DNA of 15,934 nucleotides from Leucobacter sp. (GCA_031178565.1 JAPSIU010000032.1:1-15934); one strand, 5' to 3'. Positions 1 through 7,100 are shown, counted from the stretch's first letter. The notes: generated by a model from the sequence alone, not told the origin. Translations and numbers: made by a program.

Positions 1-147
1 CGTGCCCGCCGAGACGAGCGAGGCTCCTTCATCCACTTCTACACGCCGACCATCGGGGACGTGTTCTTCGAGATCGTGGAGCGGCGCGGGGGATATGCGG
101 GCTATGGCGCCGCCAACGCCCCGGTGCGATTGGCAGCCCAGCGCTGA
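1..147 (+). CDS. 3' end of a sugar-phosphate isomerase / 4-hydroxyphenylpyruvate dioxygenase-like fusion protein (QuiC-like), partial
   Basis: This is an open frame from the window edge (frame 1), stopping with TGA at 145-147, so only the last 48 residues are visible. They contain HFYTPTIGDVFFEIVERR followed by GYAGYGAANAPVRLAAQR. A hydrophobic FFE(I/V)-V-R strand followed by GY-GYGAANAPVR is, from memory, the usual C-terminus of bacterial proteins that fuse a xylose-isomerase-like TIM barrel to a VOC/HPPD-like domain; characterised members are 3-dehydroshikimate dehydratases making protocatechuate. The Glu of FFE would be the last metal ligand of the VOC half. The stop codon sits in the first seven bases of a 62-bp tandem repeat, so the end of this gene and the start of the repeat coincide. 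The next gene is a TetR regulator on the same strand. The assignment rests on the tail only; the enzyme's specificity cannot be seen. Confidence 0.6.
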   Translation, partial: RARRDERGSFIHFYTPTIGDVFFEIVERRGGYAGYGAANAPVRLAAQR

Positions 148-326
148 GAGGAAAACGCGCCAGCGTTTTCCCGCGTTGGGCTGGCCGGCTCACCAGCCGG
201 GAGCGCTGAGAGGAAAACGCGCCAGCGTTTTCCCGCGTTGGGCTGGCCGGCTCACCAGCCGGGAGCGCTGAAAGGAAAACGCGGCAGCGTTTTCCCGCGT
301 TGGGCTGGTCGGCTCACCAGCCGGGA
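141..326. repeat. Three tandem copies of a 62-bp unit, each with two hairpins
   Basis: Copies lie at 141-202, 203-264 and 265-326. Copies 1 and 2 are identical. Copy 3 differs at three bases (unit positions 8, 20 and 45). Each unit has hairpin A, arms GGAAAACGC and GCGTTTTCC around a 4-base loop (150-158/163-171 in copy 1), and hairpin B, arms GGCTGG and CCAGCC around an 8-base loop (179-184/193-198). A competing stem, CCGGCT with AGCCGG (185-190/195-200), overlaps hairpin B. All three changes in copy 3 fall outside the arms of A and B; one weakens only the competing stem. The array begins at the stop codon of the upstream gene and ends 21 bases before the TetR start. It may act as a terminator, attenuator or RNA-stability element, or as a REP-like repeat that has expanded locally. 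Confidence 0.9.
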
Positions 327-347
327 GTACTAGGAGACAATGGGGGT

Positions 348-992
348 GTGAAGCACACGACCGAGCGTCAGCAGCGCGATCCCGAGCGCACGCGGGCGGA
401 ACTGCTGTCGGAGGCGACGGCGGCGTTCGCGGAGTCCGGGTACTCGGGCACCCGCGTGGACGAGATCGCGGAGCGCACGCGCACGACGAAGCGGATGATC
501 TACTACTACTTCGGCGGCAAGGAGCAGCTGTATCTGGCGGTGCTCGAGAACGCGTACCGGGGGATCCGCGAGGCGGAGCGGCAGCTCGAGGTCGATGGGC
601 TCGATCCGGTGCAGGCGGTGCGCAGGCTCGCCGAGCTCACCTACGATCATCATCTGGAGCACGGCGACTTCATCAGGCTCGTCGCGATCGAGAACATCCA
701 TCACGGCAGGTTCATCCGTCAGCTGGATTCGCTGCGCGACGCGAACCAGCCGGCGCTGGGGCTGCTCGAGGAGGTGCTCGAGCGGGGCCGGGAACAGGGG
801 GTGTTCCGGGGGAACGTCGACCCGCTCGAGGTGCATCTGCTGATCAGCTCCTACTGCGTCTTCCAGGTGGCGAATCAGCACACCTTCGGATTCCTCTTCG
901 GCGTGGATCTGCGCGACCCCGAGCGCCGGGATCGGCTGCGCGGGCTGATCGGCGAGGTCGTGACGGCGTGGCTGACGGAGCCGGGGGCGTAG
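348..992 (+). CDS. TetR/AcrR-family transcriptional regulator
   Basis: A 214-residue DNA-binding repressor of typical TetR length. The N-terminal helix-turn-helix is clear: RAELLSEATAAFAESGYSG, then TRVDEIAERTRTTKRMIYYYF, then GGKEQLYLAVL, the classic TetR HTH with the YYYFGGKE recognition region at about residues 46-60. The remainder (residues 65-214) is a helical ligand-binding and dimerisation domain, with a conserved-looking HLEHGDFIRLVAIENIHHGRFI segment seen in TetR regulators of aromatic or shikimate catabolism (family knowledge, not checked). I chose GTG 348 because AGGAG lies at 332-336 upstream, and the longer frame from TTG 300 would start inside the tandem repeat. The ATG at 340 is out of frame and stops at once. 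It may control the upstream QuiC-like gene, the liv operon downstream, or both. A dyad at 1068-1091 is a candidate operator. Confidence 0.88.
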   Translation: MKHTTERQQRDPERTRAELLSEATAAFAESGYSGTRVDEIAERTRTTKRMIYYYFGGKEQLYLAVLENAYRGIREAERQLEVDGLDPVQAVRRLAELTYDHHLEHGDFIRLVAIENIHHGRFIRQLDSLRDANQPALGLLEEVLERGREQGVFRGNVDPLEVHLLISSYCVFQVANQHTFGFLFGVDLRDPERRDRLRGLIGEVVTAWLTEPGA

Positions 993-1002
993 GGACGGGA
1001 TC

Positions 1003-1036
1003 GCCTCCAGCGGGGCCCGCGCCCCGCACCGGAGGC
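1003..1036 (+). terminator. GC-rich hairpin after the TetR gene
   Basis: The hairpin starts 10 bases after the tetR stop. The outer stem is GCCTCC (1003-1008) with GGAGGC (1031-1036); the inner stem is CGGGGC (1011-1016) with GCCCCG (1021-1026) around a CCGC loop. There is no T-run, as is common for actinobacterial terminators. It would separate tetR from the liv operon. Confidence 0.5.
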
Positions 1037-1067
1037 TGACGTGCTCACGGGCTGACGGGCGGACGGC

Positions 1068-1091
1068 CCTACTGACGGCTGCGACAGTAGG
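1068..1091. promoter_or_regulatory. Inverted repeat CCTACTG-N10-CAGTAGG, candidate operator
   Basis: Perfect 7-base arms lie at 1068-1074 and 1085-1091 with a 10-base spacer, in the gap between tetR and the liv operon. The total length of 24 bp suits a TetR-dimer operator, and the neighbouring TetR regulator is the obvious candidate ligand. Binding is inferred from position and symmetry only. Confidence 0.45.
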
Positions 1092-1190
1092 AGCGCCGCG
1101 ACCGCATCGACGACGGCTATACCCCGCATCACCGATTGCCGGGGTCGTCGCGCCTTCCTCTCCGTCAGAGTGGGGACAGCCGGACCCGTG

Positions 1191-1213
1191 AGCGCTGTCA
1201 TCGATGACGCGCT
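1191..1213. promoter_or_regulatory. Imperfect 23-bp palindrome upstream of livG
   Basis: A perfect 12-bp palindrome GTCATCGATGAC (1197-1208) is flanked by AGCGC (1191-1195) and GCGCT (1209-1213), with a single unpaired T at 1196. The ten bases TGTCATCGAT (1196-1205) recur at 7171-7180, inside the regulatory region of the catabolic operon, so one regulator may touch both promoters. This is a candidate operator only. Confidence 0.35.
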
Positions 1214-1271
1214 CGGCAGCGGTCCTGCTCCCTCCGACGGCGGCGGGAGCGATGAGAACGAGGGAGTTTCC

Positions 1272-1295
1272 ATGACGGTCAGGGCGGCGGGATGA
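1272..1295 (+). CDS. Seven-residue leader peptide overlapping the livG start (putative)
   Basis: ATG 1272 opens a frame encoding MTVRAAG and stopping with TGA at 1293-1295. AGGGAG at 1261-1266 lies five bases upstream, a better ribosome binding site than the one directly before livG. Its stop overlaps the livG ATG (1292-1294) as ATGA, the same arrangement used between the structural genes here. It could deliver ribosomes to livG by translational coupling. The peptide has no run of any particular amino acid, so classical amino-acid attenuation is not suggested. It could also be chance. Confidence 0.35.
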   Translation: MTVRAAG

Positions 1296-2134
1296 CGGCG
1301 GAGCTCTCGATCCGTGGAGACGAAACGAGTCCGGCCGCGGATCCGGTACTCCGTCTCGAACACGTCGGCATCGCCTTCCGCGGCGTGCGGGCCCTCTCGG
1401 ACGTCTCGTTCGACATCCCCGTCGGCGGCCTGACCGCCGTCATCGGCCCCAATGGTGCGGGAAAGACCACCCTGTTCAACTGCATCAGCGGGATCTACCG
1501 GCACGAGGGCGAGGTCGAGCTCGACGGGCGTCCGTTGCAGAGCTACAGCGCGGATCGGCGAGCTCGCGCGGGAATCGCTCGGACCTTCCAAACCCCGACG
1601 CTGATCGAGCAGGCGTCTGTGCTCGAGAATGTCATGCTCGGGGCGTCGAGTTGGGCGGAAGCAGCGCTGCTCGGCACCGCTCTCGCGACGAGACGCTCCC
1701 GTCGCGAGGAGGCGGAGGCTCAGGCGAACGCGATCGAGAAGATCGAGGCGGTCGGCTTGCGAAGCGCCGCGGCGAAGCGCTCGGTCGGTGAACTCGCGCA
1801 CGCGGACCGCCGTCGCGTCGAGATCGCCCGCGCGCTCGTCGCCCGCCCGCGCCTCCTGATGCTCGACGAACCCGCCGCGGGACTGAGCGCGAGCGAATCG
1901 GACGAGCTGCTGTCGATGGTGCTCGAGTACGGTCGGGAGACCGACATGACCGCGCTGCTGGTCGAGCACGACGTGTCTCTCGTGATGCGGGTCGCGCATC
2001 GGATCGCAGTGCTCGATATCGGGAAGCTGCTCGCAGTCGGCTCTCCGAGCGAGGTGCGTCGCAACCCCGAAGTCATCGCTGCCTACATCGGCGCTGAAGA
2101 CCCGGAGGACCGTGCGGAGGGGGAGCGCGTATGA
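1292..2134 (+). CDS. livG: Branched-chain-amino-acid-type ABC transporter ATPase (LivG-like)
   Basis: Cytoplasmic ATPase of a hydrophobic-amino-acid-type (HAAT) importer, 280 residues, working as a pair with LivF to drive LivHM. Visible motifs: Walker A GPNGAGKT (52-59), Q-loop RTFQ (Gln100), Walker B LLMLDE (188-193) followed by PAAGLS, the H-loop LLVEHD (His226), and the LivG-type tail ending PEVIAAYIG. The signature region reads LAHADRRRVEIARAL from residue 168: where LivG proteins usually have LSYGQ or LxxGD, the glycine is replaced by alanine (Ala171), and the LSGGQ-like motif is poor. The start at ATG 1292 gives a normal N-terminus and overlaps the stop of a mini-ORF. The gene overlaps livF by four bases (ATGA). 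Operon membership suggests import of the compound degraded by the enzymes downstream. Confidence 0.9.
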   Translation: MTAELSIRGDETSPAADPVLRLEHVGIAFRGVRALSDVSFDIPVGGLTAVIGPNGAGKTTLFNCISGIYRHEGEVELDGRPLQSYSADRRARAGIARTFQTPTLIEQASVLENVMLGASSWAEAALLGTALATRRSRREEAEAQANAIEKIEAVGLRSAAAKRSVGELAHADRRRVEIARALVARPRLLMLDEPAAGLSASESDELLSMVLEYGRETDMTALLVEHDVSLVMRVAHRIAVLDIGKLLAVGSPSEVRRNPEVIAAYIGAEDPEDRAEGERV

Positions 2135-2886
2135 GCCTGCTGGAGATCACCGGACTGCGCGCGTCGTACGGTCGGGTAGAGGTGCTGCACGACATCGACC
2201 TCGCCGTCGAGGAAGGACGGATCGTCGCGGTGCTCGGGGCGAACGGTGCGGGCAAGACGTCGCTGCTCCGCGCCATCTGCAGTACCCTTTCGACGTCGGG
2301 TGAGCGTCGCTTCGGCGGCGCGGATCTCGCGGGACGCTCTCCGGCGCACATCGCGCGGCTCGGGATCGGGCACGTGCCCGAGGGGCGAGGCACGTTCGCC
2401 GATTTCACTGTAGAGGAGAACCTGCGTCTCGGCGCCATCTCCCGCCCGCGCGCGCTGGCCGCCGAGATCCAGCGGGATCTCGATCTCATCCACGAGACGT
2501 TCCCGATCCTCCGCGAATTCAGCAAACGGCAGGCCGGCGCGCTCTCCGGCGGGCAGGCGCAGATGCTCGCGATCGCCCGAGCCCTGCTCGCCCGGCCCCG
2601 CCTGCTGCTGGTCGACGAGCCCTCGCTCGGTCTCGCGCCCCTCACCACGAACGAGCTGTTCGGCCGCTTCGTCGAGCTGCGCGACGCCTGGTCGCTGACG
2701 ATCCTGCTGGCCGAGCAGAACGCGCGGCTCTCTCTCAAGGTCGCCGATCGGGCGGTGCTGCTCTCCCGCGGGCGCATCGTGCACGAAGGCGCGACGGACG
2801 ACCCGGAGACCGTCGCGGCGCTGCAGGGCATCTACTTGGGCGGGGACGCGGAGTCGTCCCAGAGTACCTCGGAAGGGACGGCCTGA
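2131..2886 (+). CDS. livF: Branched-chain-amino-acid-type ABC transporter ATPase (LivF-like)
   Basis: Second ATPase of the importer, 251 residues. Motifs: Walker A GANGAGKT (36-43), the LivF-typical HVPEGRGTF segment (81-89), signature LSGGQ (138-142), Walker B LLLVDE (158-163) with PSLGLAP, and AEQN at 194-197 where LivF proteins carry Gln in place of the H-loop histidine. So LivF supplies an intact signature while LivG supplies the switch histidine. A polar tail (GGDAESSQSTSEG) follows the last conserved strand. The start ATG overlaps the livG stop, with a GGAGGGGGAG-like site just upstream. livH follows after three bases. LivF also separates the liv family from ordinary sugar or peptide importers. 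Confidence 0.92.
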   Translation: MSLLEITGLRASYGRVEVLHDIDLAVEEGRIVAVLGANGAGKTSLLRAICSTLSTSGERRFGGADLAGRSPAHIARLGIGHVPEGRGTFADFTVEENLRLGAISRPRALAAEIQRDLDLIHETFPILREFSKRQAGALSGGQAQMLAIARALLARPRLLLVDEPSLGLAPLTTNELFGRFVELRDAWSLTILLAEQNARLSLKVADRAVLLSRGRIVHEGATDDPETVAALQGIYLGGDAESSQSTSEGTA

Positions 2887-2889
2887 CCG

Positions 2890-3771
2890 ATGACCGAGTT
2901 CATCCAGATCACCCTCGACGGGCTGATGACCGGAACCGTGTACGCGGCGCTCGCGCTCGCCATCGCGGTCGTCTTCCAGGGTACGGGAATGCTCAATCTC
3001 GCGCAGGGCGAGATGGCGGTCATCGCCGCCTACATCGCCTGGGCGGCCCTCGGCTGGGGCCTGCCCGTCTGGATCGCCATCCTCTGCGCCGTCGTCACGT
3101 CGGCGGCTCTCGGAGCGTTCACCTATCAGGCGATCGTCCGCTGGGTCCCGCCGCATCGCGAGGATTCGTTGATGACGCTCGGCGTGACCCTGCTGCTTGG
3201 GTTGAACGCGCTCGTGAGCATGGTGTGGGGCAGCGACCCCCGGAGCTTCCCGAGCCCGTTCGGGACCTGGGTCGTCCACTTCGCGGGCGTCCGGCTCACG
3301 AGCCAGCAGCTCGGCGGGGCGGCGATGGTCCTGGTCGTCATGGTCGTGATGGCGCTCGTCTTTACCCGTACCTCTATCGGGCTGCGTCTGCGGGCGGTCG
3401 CGCAGAATCCCCGATCGGCGGTGCTGCTCGGACTTCGTCCCGGACTGTGGCTGTCGGTCGGGTGGGCTTCGGCGTGCGTAGTCGGCGCGGTCGCCGGCAT
3501 TGTCGCGGCGCCGTCCGCCGGGCTCTCGCCCGGCATGATGACGGTCCCGCTGCTCATGGCACTGGCGGCGGCCAACCTCGGCGGCATCTCGAGCCGCGTC
3601 GGGGTGGTGGTCGGCGGGCTGCTCATCGCTGTGCTGACGTCCCTCGGGGGGCGCTACGTCCCCGGGCTGGGCGGAGACCTCAACGTGCTGCTGGCATTCG
3701 TCGTCGTCATCGCGGTGGTGCTCGTCAAACCGGCGGGCCTCTTCGGTCGTGAAAGTGTGGTGCGCGCATGA
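2890..3771 (+). CDS. livH: HAAT ABC transporter permease (LivH-like)
   Basis: Integral membrane permease, 293 residues, one half of the translocation channel. It starts MTEFIQITLDGLMTGTVYAA, close to the usual LivH start (a short amphipathic helix and then GLxxGxxYAL). It has about eight hydrophobic segments. The NLAQGEMAVIAAYIAW stretch corresponds to the conserved NFAHGE/MLGAY region of LivH. The cytoplasmic coupling loop is TSIGLRLRAVAQNPRSAVLLGL. The C-terminus ends in a LivH-type VLLVKPAGLFG-like segment, here VVLVKPAGLFGRESVVRA. It lies three bases after livF and overlaps livM by four bases. Confidence 0.92.
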   Translation: MTEFIQITLDGLMTGTVYAALALAIAVVFQGTGMLNLAQGEMAVIAAYIAWAALGWGLPVWIAILCAVVTSAALGAFTYQAIVRWVPPHREDSLMTLGVTLLLGLNALVSMVWGSDPRSFPSPFGTWVVHFAGVRLTSQQLGGAAMVLVVMVVMALVFTRTSIGLRLRAVAQNPRSAVLLGLRPGLWLSVGWASACVVGAVAGIVAAPSAGLSPGMMTVPLLMALAAANLGGISSRVGVVVGGLLIAVLTSLGGRYVPGLGGDLNVLLAFVVVIAVVLVKPAGLFGRESVVRA

Positions 3772-4799
3772 ACGGGATGCAGAGGGTGCTCTGGCGTCGG
3801 CCCGTCTTCTGGGCGGGGCTCGCCTCGATCCTCATCGGGTTCTCGCTGCCCTTCCTCGTCAGCGATTACGATCTGTTCAACCTGGGCCGCGTAGTCACCG
3901 TGGCGATGTGCGTGGCGAGCCTGAATCTGGTGCTGGGGTATTCGGGGCAGGTGAGTCTCGGGCACGGCGCGATCTTCGGGCTCGGCGGCTACGCCGCGCT
4001 GATGACCATCCGCGATCTGGGCTTCCCGCCCGTGCTCGGCGTGGCCTCCGCAGTCGTGGTCTGCGCGGTGCTCGGGGCGGTCATCGGGATCCCGGCTGTG
4101 CGGCTCGGCGGTTTCAACCTGGGCCTGTTCACCATCGTCATCGCCGCGCTGTTCCCGATCGTGCTGTACCGATTCTCCGACTTCACGGGCGGGCAGGCCG
4201 GGGTGATCGTGCCGGGCGCCTTCGCCTCGCCGACGGCGGCGCTGACCGACGCGCAGTGGATGTTCCTGGTGCTGCTCGTCACACTTCTCGTCGTGCTGTT
4301 CCTCCTGCAGCGCCTGGTGTCCGGGCGAATGTCGCGCGCGCTCGCCGCCCTCAGAACGGGACGGATCCTCGCCCTGTCGCACGGCGTGAACGTCTACCGC
4401 GTGAAGTTCCAGTTCTTCGTCATCAGCGCGGCGGTGGCCGGCCTCGGCGGGGCCCTCTACGGTCTCGTGCTCGGCCTCGTCGTCCCGGAGTCGTACCCGT
4501 TGATCTTCAGCATCACGATCCTGGTCGCCTCCGCGGTCGGCGGAAGCCGGTCGTGGGCAGGCGCCATCGTCGGCGCCGCGATCGTGGTCTACCTGCCGAC
4601 CTGGACGAGCGAGGTGATCCCGGGCGATGCGTCGGCGCACCTCGCCCAGCTGGTCTTCGCGGTGATCCTCGGCCTGTGCGTGCTGCTCGCGCCCAACGGC
4701 CTCGCCGGTGTCGTCGGCGCCCTCACGCGGCGGCTCGGCAGCGGGATCCAGCGTTCCCGAAGTACCCCACGTTCCGTAGATCGAGAGGAAACACCATGA
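3768..4799 (+). CDS. livM: HAAT ABC transporter permease (LivM-like)
   Basis: Second permease subunit, 343 residues with multiple membrane segments. The LivM hallmark LNLVLGYSGQVSLGHGAIFG is present near residues 52-71. The coupling region reads MSRALAALRTGRILALSHGVNVYRVKFQFFVISAAVAGLGGALYG; the ALGVN-VYR-VK pattern is typical, but the usual charged RDNE stretch before it is replaced by RTGRILA. The C-terminal LAPNGLAGV matches the LivM end. ATG 3768 overlaps the livH stop; an internal ATG at 3777 is also possible. The gene ends in ATGA overlap with livK. It forms the channel with LivH. Confidence 0.92.
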   Translation: MNGMQRVLWRRPVFWAGLASILIGFSLPFLVSDYDLFNLGRVVTVAMCVASLNLVLGYSGQVSLGHGAIFGLGGYAALMTIRDLGFPPVLGVASAVVVCAVLGAVIGIPAVRLGGFNLGLFTIVIAALFPIVLYRFSDFTGGQAGVIVPGAFASPTAALTDAQWMFLVLLVTLLVVLFLLQRLVSGRMSRALAALRTGRILALSHGVNVYRVKFQFFVISAAVAGLGGALYGLVLGLVVPESYPLIFSITILVASAVGGSRSWAGAIVGAAIVVYLPTWTSEVIPGDASAHLAQLVFAVILGLCVLLAPNGLAGVVGALTRRLGSGIQRSRSTPRSVDREETP

Positions 4800-6019
4800 G
4801 AAGATCGCAGACGCGACGCGGCGTCCTGGCGCTGACCGCGACCGTTGCAGCGGCAGCGCTGCTGCTGACGGCCTGCTCCGGACGCGGCGGCCCCGCGGAG
4901 TCCGGCGGCGAAGCCGACACGTCCCCCATCGTGATCGGAGCCAGCTGGCCGCAGAGCGGGCCGGCGGCCTCGGTCGCGCCAGGTCTCGCCGGGCTGGAGG
5001 CTTACATCGAGGGTGTGAACGCCGACGGCGGCGTCGACGGTCGTGAGATCGAGCTGGTCGCCGCGGACGACGCCTATGATCCCGCCAGGCTCGTCGAGAA
5101 TCAGCGGAAGTTCGTGGAGAAGGACGGGGCCATCGCCGTCGTCAATTTCGGCGGCATATCGATCGCCGGTCGAGATTATCTGAAGGGGGCGAGCGTCGCG
5201 GGCTTCTCGCTCGCGGGGAACACACCGCTCAGCGATATCGAGGGCTACCCGCTGCAGCGCGCCTGGTGGCCGGACGTCTCGTGGGAGGGCGAGCTGCAGG
5301 CGAAGTGGCTCACGGAGAACCATCCCGATGCGGTCGTCGGATACATCGGATTCAACAACGACCTCACCGAGAGTCACCTCGAGGGGCTCGCGGCCGGTGG
5401 CGTGACCCCGGTCGGAGTCGCGAAGGTGGCACCGGGCACGTCGGATCTGAGCGCGCAGGTCAGCGAGTTCCAGGCCAAGGGCGTGGATACCGTGCTCATC
5501 AACATCGGTGCACCGACGATCGGCGCCGTACTCGGGTACATGCACCAGATCGGATGGGAGCCGACTCGGGTCCTGGCGGGGAACGTCGCCGATTTCCACA
5601 CCGCGATCAATCCTGCCGGCCCGGAGGCGGTCGACGGGGCGTACAGCTTCTCCTTCGGGAAAGACCCCTCGGACCCGGCCTACGCCGAGGATCCCGATAT
5701 CGCTGAGTACACGGAGGCGATGCGGGCGACGGGGCACGAGAAGGACGCCCCCAATGCGCTGGCGTTGAACGGATACGGGCTCGGCGCGGCGATCGTCCAG
5801 GCCATTCGCAACGCCGACGAGATCACGAGCGAGGGCGTCGTGGAGGCCTGGGATTCCTTCGAGGGCGAGGAGAATCCGTTCCTCCGGGACGGGATGACGC
5901 TGACCGGCGGTACGGGCGGTCGCGTGAACTTCCAGTACCAGTTCACGCAGTTCGACGGGACGAGCTGGGTCCCGTCCGGGGAGATCCAGGACGTCGCCGA
6001 GCTGGGTATCGCGAAGTAG
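4796..6019 (+). CDS. livK: Extracellular lipoprotein substrate-binding protein of the HAAT transporter (LivK-like)
   Basis: 407-residue Peripla_BP_6-type binding protein that captures the substrate outside the membrane. The N-terminus is a lipoprotein signal: basic MRRSQTRRG, a hydrophobic core, and lipobox LTAC with the modified cysteine at residue 27. The mature part opens with PIVIGASWPQSGPAASVAPGLAGLEAYI and has VNADGGVDGREIELVAADDAYDPARLVENQRKFVEKD, the standard LivK-fold opening. AGGA-rich bases at 4784-4789 precede ATG 4796, which overlaps the livM stop. It is the last gene of the importer, followed by a strong terminator. Binding proteins of this class in catabolic clusters often bind aromatic acids rather than leucine; the ligand is not evident here. 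Confidence 0.92.
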   Translation: MRRSQTRRGVLALTATVAAAALLLTACSGRGGPAESGGEADTSPIVIGASWPQSGPAASVAPGLAGLEAYIEGVNADGGVDGREIELVAADDAYDPARLVENQRKFVEKDGAIAVVNFGGISIAGRDYLKGASVAGFSLAGNTPLSDIEGYPLQRAWWPDVSWEGELQAKWLTENHPDAVVGYIGFNNDLTESHLEGLAAGGVTPVGVAKVAPGTSDLSAQVSEFQAKGVDTVLINIGAPTIGAVLGYMHQIGWEPTRVLAGNVADFHTAINPAGPEAVDGAYSFSFGKDPSDPAYAEDPDIAEYTEAMRATGHEKDAPNALALNGYGLGAAIVQAIRNADEITSEGVVEAWDSFEGEENPFLRDGMTLTGGTGGRVNFQYQFTQFDGTSWVPSGEIQDVAELGIAK

Positions 6020-6037
6020 CGATGGCGGCCCGCACGG

Positions 6038-6071
6038 ACGGTCCGCTGCCGCCCCGGGCGCAGCGGACCGT
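6038..6071 (+). terminator. Terminator hairpin after livK
   Basis: A perfect 11-bp stem, ACGGTCCGCTG (6038-6048) with CAGCGGACCGT (6061-6071), around a 12-base loop and followed by TTT. It lies 18 bases after the livK stop and between the convergent livK and lysR genes, so it may stop transcription from both sides; the short T-run favours the plus strand. Confidence 0.75.
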
Positions 6072-6117
6072 TTCGCGCCCCGCACCGTCGGATCGATACA
6101 CGGGGACCGCCGGCCGT

Positions 6118-7056
6118 CTAGGCTCTGCCGGCCTGCTTCGCGAGCATCCTTCCGGCGCGCTCGAACAGCGAGCGCATCCAGGCGTGCTCCGGGTCCCCGT
6201 CGTGCACCGGGTGCCACCAGAGGGCGTTGACCACCGGCACCGCGTCGAACGGCGGGTCGAGTACTCGTATCCCCGGCAGCGTCGCCGCGTCGTTCGCGAG
6301 CGCTTCCTGCACGAGTCCGAGGCGACGTGTGCCGCGAATGAAGTAGGGCAGCCCGAGAAAGCTCTGCACGACGGCGTCGATGCGGGGCTCGATCCCGAGC
6401 GAGCGCAGCTGCTGTCCGACCGAGGTGAAGGCCGACCGCGACTGGTAGGTGAAGACCCAGGGACTCTCCGAGAGGTCGGCCATGGTGAGCCGTTCGCCGA
6501 TCGTCGGGTGGTGCTCGTCGAGCAGGACGACCCAGCGGTCGCTCCAGAGATCGCTGCAGTTGAGCTCCGAGATGTGCCCGTGGGGGATCAGGATCCCGTC
6601 CGCCGACCGCATCCGCCCGGCTGGATCGTTGACGAGCGCCGGCGTGTGCAGTTCGAAGCGGAAGCGCACCTCGGGGGCCACGGCTGCGGCGATCCGGGAG
6701 GCGGTCTGACCCACGGTGGCGAATGCGTAGTCGGAGCCGAAGATGATGAATTCGCGCGTCGACGCCTCGGGCGTCCAATCGGCCTGGCTCTCGAAGACGC
6801 GCCTGGCCGCTTCGAGCGCCGTGGTCGTGTGCTCGGAGAGGCGCAGGGCGAGCGGGGTGAGCTCGTAGCTGTTCCCGCGTCGAGCGAGCAGCGGGTCTCC
6901 GAAGTGGGTGCGAAGACGCGCGAGCGACGCGCTCAGGGCCGGCTGGCTGAGATGCAGGCGAAGGGCGGCGCGGGTGACGCTTCTCTCGGTGAGCAGGGCG
7001 TCGAGCGCGACGAGCAGGTTCAGGTCGAGCCGGGACATGGACGGACGTTCGGGCAC
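6118..7056 (-). CDS. LysR-family transcriptional regulator, NodD/NahR type
   Basis: 312-residue activator/repressor, normal LysR length. The N-terminal winged HTH is clear: LDLNLLVALDALLTERSVTR, then AALRLHLSQPALSASLARLR and THFGDPLLARRGNSYELTPLA. The LDLNLL opening, the GSDYAF segment and the C-terminal ALWWHPVHDGDPEHAWMR region are the style of the NodD/NahR/SyrM branch, whose members often sense aromatic compounds (family knowledge). I chose GTG at 7054-7056 because AAGAGAGG lies seven bases upstream on the coding strand; ATG at 7036-7038 (MSRLDLN) has no visible ribosome binding site. It is divergent from the catabolic operon, and the intervening DNA contains two dyads with ATC-N9-GAT cores. 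It is therefore the likely pathway activator responding to substrate or an intermediate. Confidence 0.92.
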   Translation of the reverse strand: MPERPSMSRLDLNLLVALDALLTERSVTRAALRLHLSQPALSASLARLRTHFGDPLLARRGNSYELTPLALRLSEHTTTALEAARRVFESQADWTPEASTREFIIFGSDYAFATVGQTASRIAAAVAPEVRFRFELHTPALVNDPAGRMRSADGILIPHGHISELNCSDLWSDRWVVLLDEHHPTIGERLTMADLSESPWVFTYQSRSAFTSVGQQLRSLGIEPRIDAVVQSFLGLPYFIRGTRRLGLVQEALANDAATLPGIRVLDPPFDAVPVVNALWWHPVHDGDPEHAWMRSLFERAGRMLAKQAGRA

Positions 7057-7100
7057 GGTGTGGCCTCTCTTCTTCGAGCACGTCGGGAGCTCCTCAAAGC

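Larger units (their letters stand above)
1037..1291. other. Intergenic leader region of the liv operon
   Basis: Together with the hairpin just upstream, this makes a gap of about 300 bp without a convincing protein gene. It holds two dyads (1068-1091 and 1191-1213) and, at its 3' end, an 8-codon mini-ORF with a good ribosome binding site that overlaps the livG start. I do not see a convincing sigma-70-type -35/-10 pair, so the liv promoter position is undetermined. No tRNA or other known structured RNA was recognised here. Confidence 0.6.

Noticed and set aside
141..326. CRISPR array
   Set aside because: Units are directly adjacent 62-bp copies with no variable spacers, and no cas genes are present.
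300..347. Upstream start (TTG 300) for the TetR gene
   Set aside because: It lies inside the tandem repeat; GTG 348 has an AGGAG upstream and gives a normal TetR N-terminus.
875..1999. 374-residue minus-strand open frame over the tetR/livG region
   Set aside because: It is antisense to livG, Arg-rich, without recognisable domains; livG has clear ABC motifs.
3749..4795. Long in-frame N-terminal extension of livK
   Set aside because: The extension overlaps livM completely in another frame; the lipoprotein signal peptide starts at ATG 4796 with its own ribosome binding site.
4589..7081. 830-residue minus-strand open frame
   Set aside because: It is antisense to livK and also runs through the lysR gene in another frame; composition is low-complexity Arg/Pro/Ala typical of GC-driven shadow frames.
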